Made by a program: the position numbers and the translations under genes
Notes under the pieces: generated by a model
The model's input: the letters and a program-made list of their open reading frames with translations, nothing else
Databases searched by the model: none
Told to the model about the DNA's origin: nothing
NCBI GenBank assembly: GCA_036446835.1
Contig: JAZFTT010000176.1
Location: 1 to 9,857, forward strand
Source: SZUA-217 sp036446835
GTDB taxonomy: Bacteria > Actinomycetota > Acidimicrobiia > Spongiisociales > ZC4RG35
DNA: 9,857 bases
Direction of reading: 5' to 3'
Shown here: positions 5,532 through 9,857 of the stretch, one piece after another
How positions within the stretch are numbered: position 1 is the stretch's first letter
Layout of the letters: each line of letters begins with the position of its first letter

Positions 5532-7262
5532 TCACTCTCGCCGCGCCGCCGCCCAGGCCAACACCTGCTCGATGCTCCGCGTATTGAGCACCCTGTTGGT
5601 AGTGACCCACCCTCTCCGGGCATAACGAACGCCGTAGTCCATCCGCACCAGGTCGCCGGTGTGGTGTGAGTCGGTGTCGATCACGACGTCGACTCCCACA
5701 GACATCGCCTTTCGTGCCACCTCCGCTGTCGCGTCGAGACGGTCCAGGGCTCCGTTGATTTCGAGGGCCACACCAGTGAGTGCAAGCGCTTCGAGGACCA
5801 CTGCAACGTCGAGTTCGACACCGGGCCGCCTTCCGACGTATCGCCCGGTCAGGTGTCCGATGGCATTGACTGCGGGGTCAGCCAACGCGGTGAGAATCCG
5901 GGCCGTCTGCAGATCGGAGGGCAGGTCGAAATGGGAGTGAATAGAGGCGACGCAGTAGTCGAACTCCAGACGGAAGTCGGGGTCGTAGTCGAGACCGCCG
6001 TCACGACCGATGTTCAGCTCACATCCAAACAGGAGTCTTATTTCGGGGTAGCGGGAGTCGAGGTCTCGGATCCGATCACGATGCGCCAGCATTTGACCAG
6101 GCGTCGACCCGTTGATAGCGAGATCCTCTCCGTGATCGGTGAACGCCACATACTCCCAGCCGGCGGCGATCGCCGCTTCAGTCATCTCTTCCAGTGAGGA
6201 GCGCCCATCTCCCGACCGATCAGAGTGATAGTGGAGGTCGCCTCTGATATCTGATCTCTCGACCAGATTCGGCAGTTCTCCGGCCAACGCTGCCTCCACC
6301 TCACCGCCCCCTTCACGAAGCATCGGTGGTACGACCTGCATGCCCAGAGCCTCGTATATCTCGCCCTCGGTCTCGGACACCACGACCTCGTCGTCCTCGA
6401 AAAGCCCGTACTCGCTGAGGAGCAAGCCGCGATCGATCGCTTTTTGTCGAAGAGCGATGTTGTGGGCCTTTGACCCTGTGAAGTAGAGGAGTGCCGAGCC
6501 CAACTGATCGGGTCGCACAGTGCGAATGTCGACCTGGAGCCCTTCACGAGTGAGGAACGAGATCTTGGTCTCCCCCGCCCCGACCACCTCTGTGACCTCG
6601 GGATACGCAAGTACCGCATCCCCCACAAGACTGGGCTTCTTGGTTGCCACCACAATGTCGACGTCACCAATCGTCTCGGAGAAACGACGAATAGACCCGC
6701 AGGGCACCGCCTCGACCACACCGTCGATCTCGGCGATTCGTCGTGCTAGGGAGTTGGCGAATCCCAGAACCTCGACCAGCGGAGTGCGGCGGTCCTTCCC
6801 GTGCAGTCCGAGCCGATCGATCGCCCTGGCGATCTTCTGTTCGGACTTCTCACCGAGTCCGGGCAGTTCTCGTAACCGCTCGGCATCTACAGCCTCCTTG
6901 AGACCCTCGATGTCCTCGATACCAAGCTGAGACCGCAGCATCTTCAGTGTTTTCGGACCGAGGCCGGGAATCTTGGTCAGAGCCACAAAGGCCGGCGGAT
7001 AGATCTCCCGCAGGGTATCCAGCTTGGCGACCTTGCCGGTGGCCTCCAGCTCCAGGATCTTGTCGGCGGTGGAGTTTCCCACCCCTTTTATCTCTGTCAG
7101 CTCCGCCTTGGTCAGCCCCGAAGGCTCCGCCGGATGGCTTTCGATACCCGCGATGGCGTTTTCGTAAGCCCTGACCTTGAATGCCTGGGGTGATCCTTCG
7201 TCGAGAGCCGTCAGTTTGGCCAACTCGGCGAGCATCCGGATCAGGTCCGATCGTGTGGTCAT
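5532..7262 (-). CDS. polX: Family X DNA polymerase with C-terminal PHP domain
   Basis: The 576-residue product has the full bacterial PolX layout. Helix-hairpin-helix motifs occur at IKGVGNSTADKI (58-69), IPGLGPKT (98-105) and LPGLGEKS (133-140). The nucleotidyltransferase palm has GSIRR (189-193), the metal pair Asp200/Asp202 in GDVDIVV and a third Asp245 in LQVDIRT, followed by YFTGSKAHNIALR. The PHP domain begins near 340 with DLHYHSD (His344, His346), then FTDHGED (376-377), GCELNI (Glu415), SIHSHF (442, 444), GH (470) and DTDSHH (529-534). Its metal ligands look complete, so 3'-5' exonuclease or related activity is plausible alongside gap filling in base excision repair. There is no clear Shine-Dalgarno. 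It follows the last tad gene on the same strand after 36 nt and converges on topA. Confidence 0.95.
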   Translation of the reverse strand: MTTRSDLIRMLAELAKLTALDEGSPQAFKVRAYENAIAGIESHPAEPSGLTKAELTEIKGVGNSTADKILELEATGKVAKLDTLREIYPPAFVALTKIPGLGPKTLKMLRSQLGIEDIEGLKEAVDAERLRELPGLGEKSEQKIARAIDRLGLHGKDRRTPLVEVLGFANSLARRIAEIDGVVEAVPCGSIRRFSETIGDVDIVVATKKPSLVGDAVLAYPEVTEVVGAGETKISFLTREGLQVDIRTVRPDQLGSALLYFTGSKAHNIALRQKAIDRGLLLSEYGLFEDDEVVVSETEGEIYEALGMQVVPPMLREGGGEVEAALAGELPNLVERSDIRGDLHYHSDRSGDGRSSLEEMTEAAIAAGWEYVAFTDHGEDLAINGSTPGQMLAHRDRIRDLDSRYPEIRLLFGCELNIGRDGGLDYDPDFRLEFDYCVASIHSHFDLPSDLQTARILTALADPAVNAIGHLTGRYVGRRPGVELDVAVVLEALALTGVALEINGALDRLDATAEVARKAMSVGVDVVIDTDSHHTGDLVRMDYGVRYARRGWVTTNRVLNTRSIEQVLAWAAARRE

Positions 7263-7270
7263 CGTCCGGG

Positions 7271-7276
7271 ATTATC
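7271..7276 (-). promoter_or_regulatory. Candidate -10 box for a leaderless polX transcript
   Basis: GATAAT on the minus strand lies 8 nt upstream of the polX ATG, so initiation would fall near the start codon. It is the centre of a small inverted repeat, GGGAT-T-ATCCC, at 7268-7278. No good -35 is visible. polX may instead be read only from the tad operon upstream. Confidence 0.25.
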
Positions 7277-7298
7277 CCCCAAGCGTGTGCGCTGGGTC

Positions 7299-7685
7299 TC
7301 ATCGGCCCAGCCAGCGACCGGGATCGAACTCGGCTCGAGACACTCCCCTGATCTCCAGGTCTCCAAAGACCGGGACATTGACCACCACCGCTGCCACGAC
7401 CAGCACCACCCTGACGCTCAAAGCGGGGTCGACGCGGCATGTGCACGAGACGAGTCTCGCCCCATTCCTCGCCACGACGGCCTGTGCCTCCTTCACGGGA
7501 CTCTGCCGCCCGACTCCCGGATAGGTGGCCACCGCTGCAGCCAAGGCGCCCGCATCGGCTGCGATATTCGCCTGAACTCGAGCCGAATAGGCCACCCCGA
7601 GCGACGCTGTAGCTACTACGACCACCGAGAGAAGGGCGATGACACCGGTCATTGCCACTGCCATCGCCCCTTTCTCAGAGCTCAT
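7299..7685 (-). CDS. Second TadE-like protein of the actinobacterial Tad locus (Rv3654c-type)
   Basis: The 128-residue product begins with a short charged head, EKG, then a hydrophobic segment of about 25 residues and an Ala-rich helix (ARVQANIAADAGALAAAVA). This is the layout of the small TadE-like protein found last in actinobacterial tad loci and often named for its helicase/secretion neighbourhood. The head looks like a type III prepilin leader cleaved after Gly6 (G/AMAVA), but the Glu normally at +5 is Ala, so it may be a minor subunit handled differently. A Cys-Thr-Cys pair in the C-terminal part could form a disulfide outside the membrane. ATG 7685 shares ATGA with the tadE stop, showing coupled translation. 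Family membership is inferred from position and fold pattern. Confidence 0.75.
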   Translation of the reverse strand: MSSEKGAMAVAMTGVIALLSVVVVATASLGVAYSARVQANIAADAGALAAAVATYPGVGRQSPVKEAQAVVARNGARLVSCTCRVDPALSVRVVLVVAAVVVNVPVFGDLEIRGVSRAEFDPGRWLGR

Positions 7686-8065
7686 CTCTCGACAAGCATC
7701 GTGGCCGAGGCTGACAGGTCGACTCCGAATCCGTCAGGAAACGGCGCCCCCAGCCGATGACGCAGCCGAGCCGAGACACGAGCCGGTGCTCCGACGACAC
7801 TGGGCCGCGACACGGAGATCCGCACCCGGTCCCGAACCGATGGCGTCAGCGCGTTCTGAACGGCCTCGACAGCCTTCGCGGGGTCCGGACTCGTGGCCGC
7901 AACCCGGGCGCCGTCGCGAACCGCACCAAGCAGCTCAATCCTGGTTCGAGCAACAGAGACAACCTGAAGACCGGCGACCAGAACCACTATCACCAAAGGC
8001 ACGACGAGGAAGAACTCGACGGTCACACTGCCACGCTCGCCAATCAGAATTTGCCGACCACCCAT
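7682..8065 (-). CDS. tadE: TadE-like pseudopilin
   Basis: The 127-residue product has a class III prepilin-type leader: ERG followed by SVTVEF and a hydrophobic stretch (FLVVPLVIVVLVAGLQVV), then a helix with ARTRIELLGAVRDGARVAA and a beta-rich tail. Cleavage after Gly12 would leave Glu at +5, as in Flp pilins and TadE pseudopilins. It would be a minor subunit priming or capping the Tad pilus in the membrane. ATG 8065 lies inside the flp gene (22-nt overlap) and has a strong ribosome site AAGGTGA 4 nt upstream, which decides the start. The stop overlaps the next gene by 4 nt. Confidence 0.88.
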   Translation of the reverse strand: MGGRQILIGERGSVTVEFFLVVPLVIVVLVAGLQVVSVARTRIELLGAVRDGARVAATSPDPAKAVEAVQNALTPSVRDRVRISVSRPSVVGAPARVSARLRHRLGAPFPDGFGVDLSASATMLVER

Positions 8066-8241
8066 CCGATCACCTTGCCAAACAGGTTTCCCAAGAGACC
8101 TCCGCCGCTACCCGACTGAAGCCACTTCAAGGCAATGATCGCCAACGCAGTGGCGGCGAGAATCACCAGGAAGTACTCAACGGTTGCCTGCCCGCTCTCA
8201 TCGTTGCTGCGTACGAGCAGCCTCACCCAAAGACGTGTCAT
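8044..8241 (-). CDS. Flp-type type IVb pilin (DUF4244-like)
   Basis: This 65-residue protein is the likely major pilin of the Tad system. It has a short basic leader, then the processing site NDESG/QATVEYF: Gly followed by Glu at +5 and Tyr at +6, the hallmark G/xxxxEY of Flp pilins. The hydrophobic helix LVILAATALAIIAL follows, then a Gly-rich linker and a second hydrophobic C-terminal stretch (LFGKVIGWVVGKF), typical of the actinobacterial DUF4244 pilins. The upstream in-frame ATG 8256 is rejected as start because GGAAGGAG at 8254-8247 lies 5 nt before ATG 8241. A small GC hairpin (8258-8262 with 8268-8272) sits between tadC and this ribosome site. The gene overlaps tadE by 22 nt. The prepilin peptidase is not in the window. 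Confidence 0.88.
   Translation of the reverse strand: MTRLWVRLLVRSNDESGQATVEYFLVILAATALAIIALKWLQSGSGGGLLGNLFGKVIGWVVGKF
8070..8076 (-). promoter_or_regulatory. Ribosome binding site of tadE
   Basis: AAGGTGA on the minus strand lies 4 nt before ATG 8065, inside the flp coding region. It shows that the 22-nt overlap between flp and tadE is real. Confidence 0.7.
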
Positions 8242-8246
8242 AGACA

Positions 8247-8254
8247 CTCCTTCC
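8247..8254 (-). promoter_or_regulatory. Strong ribosome binding site of the pilin gene
   Basis: GGAAGGAG on the minus strand lies 5 nt before ATG 8241. It is the best Shine-Dalgarno in the window, fitting high expression of the major pilin, and it places the start at 8241, not 8256. Confidence 0.8.
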
Positions 8255-8292
8255 ATACCGGTGACCGACCGGCGCGGGGAGAAGTGCGGAGA

Positions 8293-8835
8293 TCAAGACC
8301 ATGCCCCGGTCAACTCATCGAAGAGCTGAAACAGCGACGGTGCATACAGCATGAGAACCAAACCAGGAAGCATGAAGAGTGTGACCGGTACCATCAGACG
8401 CACAGGAAGGGAGCGAGCCCGTGCGAGACGACGGGTGCGCTCCTCGGCGAGATCCTGTTCGAGCATTCGCCTGACGGTCGAAGTGAGTGACCCGCCTGAG
8501 CGCTGCGATCTTGCCAATTGAGCGACCACCGGGCGCAGCACGGGCCCCGCGACAGGTATGGCGGCAGTCAGCCCGGAAACGGTTGCCAACCGAGCGACCC
8601 GTCTCAGGTCTGGGTGGTCCGGCAGAGAAGCGGACACGTGCTGAAGCCCGGCCAAAACGGAAAGACCGGATCGAAGCTCGACCAGAAGAAGGAGCAGGAC
8701 GAGACGAGTCGGCGGCTGTGTGCTCCGGCCGGCCCGGATCCGCGGTATGAGAAGCACTACCGAGCCGCCGGCCAGGGCACCGAGCGGGCCGCCGATGATC
8801 AGACCGACGGATGCGCCAAACACAGACAGAATCAT
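8293..8835 (-). CDS. tadC: Tad pilus membrane platform protein TadC (type II secretion F-like)
   Basis: The 180-residue product is an inner-membrane platform protein with one GspF/type II secretion F-like domain. N-terminal hydrophobic segments (residues about 1-30) rich in Gly are followed by the amphipathic core LLLVELRSGLSVLAGLQ, a charged cytoplasmic helix (MLEQDLAEERTRRLARARS), and a C-terminal membrane segment (MVPVTLFMLPGLVLMLYA). It would sit with TadB above the TadA ATPase and pass pilin subunits to the growing fibre. ATG 8835 is chosen because it shares ATGA with the tadB stop, as at other joints in this operon; GTG 8847 upstream is in frame but has no better ribosome site. It is short, as in actinobacterial homologues. 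A 51-nt gap separates it from the pilin gene. Confidence 0.85.
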   Translation of the reverse strand: MILSVFGASVGLIIGGPLGALAGGSVVLLIPRIRAGRSTQPPTRLVLLLLLVELRSGLSVLAGLQHVSASLPDHPDLRRVARLATVSGLTAAIPVAGPVLRPVVAQLARSQRSGGSLTSTVRRMLEQDLAEERTRRLARARSLPVRLMVPVTLFMLPGLVLMLYAPSLFQLFDELTGAWS

Positions 8836-9470
8836 CTTGCCCGCCACATCAGCAGAGCTGCACTCATGATGCCGGTGACGAACAGCAGCAAGCCGGCCAC
8901 ACCGGCGATTCTCTGCTCGGGGGCTGCAAGAAGACCAGTGAGCGTGCCCGACTGGGCCTGAATCACGAGATAGATCACGGGGACAGAGACAAAGACAATC
9001 GCGGTGGCTCTCGCAGGAGACGAGCCAACTCGCACTTCATGGGAAATCTCGGAGCGGGCGATCGCAACCGAGCCGATCTCGTCGAACAGATCTGCCGCCC
9101 GAGACCCGGATCTTGCCACCGTCTTGATCGTCATCTCCAACTCGACGCCCACGTCCTCGAACTCGTCACCAAGGGCCGCGGCAATATCGTCAATGGAAGA
9201 ACCCGGCTCTGCAGCACGGTACGGACCTCCGACCGAGGCTCCCGCGGCGGAGAGAGCTTCTCGCAAGGGTGACCCCGCCCGGAGCTCCGAAGCCACGGCC
9301 TCGCAGAACAGCGCAGAACGAGCCTCCTCGTCGCGGCGGGCCCTCCACACGGCCATGGCAGCCAAGCCAACGACGACAACCGGAAGATAGAGAGTGACGG
9401 CCAGGAGCCCGATACGACGAACATCGATGCCGACAGCGAGCGCCACAGCGAGAGCAAGAAGCTCCATCAT
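8832..9470 (-). CDS. tadB: Tad pilus membrane platform protein TadB (type II secretion F-like)
   Basis: The 212-residue product has two N-terminal membrane segments (ELLALAVALAVGIDV; IGLLAVTLYLPVVVVGLAAMAV), then a cytoplasmic F-like domain with FCEAVASELRAGSPLREALSAAG and the helix VGVELEMTIKTVARSGSRAADLFDEI, and two C-terminal membrane segments. It pairs with TadC as the platform partner of the TadA ATPase. The frame is open to 9635, but that extension is only the shadow of the tadA gene and is Arg-rich. ATG 9470 overlaps the tadA stop as ATGA and is preceded directly by GGCGGAGG; a second ATG 3 nt further in (9467) is equally possible and would be better spaced from the GGAGG. Confidence 0.87.
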   Translation of the reverse strand: MMELLALAVALAVGIDVRRIGLLAVTLYLPVVVVGLAAMAVWRARRDEEARSALFCEAVASELRAGSPLREALSAAGASVGGPYRAAEPGSSIDDIAAALGDEFEDVGVELEMTIKTVARSGSRAADLFDEIGSVAIARSEISHEVRVGSSPARATAIVFVSVPVIYLVIQAQSGTLTGLLAAPEQRIAGVAGLLLFVTGIMSAALLMWRAR

Positions 9471-9857
9471 CCTCCGCCCTCGTCTATCTCGTCGACCCGG
9501 ACGATGGAGCGGATACGTCGCCCCTCCGATGTTCGCTCGACCTGAACGATTGTGTCCACGGCCGCCCGCAGCTGTCTGGCGATTGCCGACTCTGATGTGT
9601 CGCCGGCCGAAAGGGCCAATGTTTCGAGCCTCCAAAGTGCCTCACGAGGCGAATTGGCGTGGACCGTTGTCAGAGAACCCCTGTGACCGGTGTTCAGGGC
9701 AGATATCAGGTCCATGGCCTCAGGACCTCTCACCTCACCGACGATGATCCGATCGGGGCGGAGCCGGAGCGCCGACCGGAGCAAAGATCGGATGGTGATC
9801 TCACCCGTTCCTTCCGCATTGGGAGGGCGGGCTTCGAGACGCACTACGTGGCCGGGG
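9467..9857 (-). CDS. tadA: Tad/CpaF secretion ATPase, C-terminal part (start outside window)
   Basis: The frame is open to the right edge, giving the last ~129 residues of a CpaF/TadA-type ATPase that powers pilus assembly at the cytoplasmic face. Readable signatures are GHVVRLEARPPNAEGTGEIT, LLRSALRLRPDRIIVGEVRG (the Walker B-like ATPase segment), then NTGHRGSLTTVHANSPREAL (the His box) and RLETLALSAG. These match the conserved C-terminal half of the family. The Walker A region lies beyond the window. It stops at 9467 with ATGA shared with tadB. In actinobacteria this ATPase normally follows a CpaE/TadZ-like gene, which should be sought to the right. Confidence 0.95.
   Translation of the reverse strand, partial: PGHVVRLEARPPNAEGTGEITIRSLLRSALRLRPDRIIVGEVRGPEAMDLISALNTGHRGSLTTVHANSPREALWRLETLALSAGDTSESAIARQLRAAVDTIVQVERTSEGRRIRSIVRVDEIDEGGG

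Noticed and set aside
6182..7446. Alternative minus-strand open frames overlapping polX
   Set aside because: They are frame-shifted readings of the polX gene without domains; the polX frame carries all the conserved motifs.
7639..8490. Plus-strand open frame of 283 codons across the tad genes
   Set aside because: It is antisense to four genes with clear pilus signatures and gives a low-complexity Arg/Pro/Gln/His-rich product.
9471..9635. Longer TadB start at 9635
   Set aside because: The added 55 residues are the out-of-frame shadow of tadA. The ATGA overlap and adjacent GGAGG support a start at 9470 or 9467.

Overview
This window is GC-rich chromosomal DNA that looks actinobacterial, possibly from a deep-branching lineage such as Acidimicrobiia. 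That placement is inference from gene content and order. It combines tmk-holB next to topA with the compact actinobacterial form of the Tad pilus locus (tadA-tadB-tadC-flp-tadE-tadE-like). As I recall, Mycobacterium and Streptomyces keep these two groups close together. Start codons are mixed (ATG, GTG, TTG), and several genes lack a Shine-Dalgarno sequence next to likely -10 boxes, which fits the leaderless mRNAs common in actinobacteria.

Layout: (1) 1-975 (+), the C-terminal part of a multicopper oxidase whose start lies outside the window. (2) 991-1065 (-), tRNA-Thr(CGT) with an encoded CCA end. (3) 1066-1249, no gene but a dense run of inverted repeats, including a perfect 19-bp palindrome. 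(4) 1250-2868 (-), tmk and holB, overlapping by 4 nt. (5) 2939-5500 (+), topA, divergent from tmk across a very short shared promoter region. (6) 5532-7262 (-), a PolX DNA polymerase with a C-terminal PHP domain, convergent with topA. (7) 7299-9857 (-), a tightly packed Tad/type IVb pilus operon that enters from the right edge: tadA/cpaF (partial), tadB, tadC, a Flp-type pilin, a TadE-like pseudopilin and a second TadE-like protein, followed 36 nt later by polX on the same strand.

How it works together: tmk supplies dTDP, holB encodes the clamp-loader delta' subunit, topA relaxes negative supercoils and polX is a gap-filling repair polymerase, so the middle is a DNA-metabolism block. The right side is a secretion or adhesion machine: the TadA ATPase and TadB/TadC membrane platform would assemble the small Flp pilin and its minor pseudopilins. 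The prepilin peptidase, the CpaE/TadZ-like protein and the secretin-type parts are not in view.

I found no convincing new defence, mobile or biosynthetic system. The most unusual items are the hairpin array at 1080-1212, the compact tmk/topA divergent promoter region, the zinc-free delta' subunit, and the position of polX directly behind the pilus operon.
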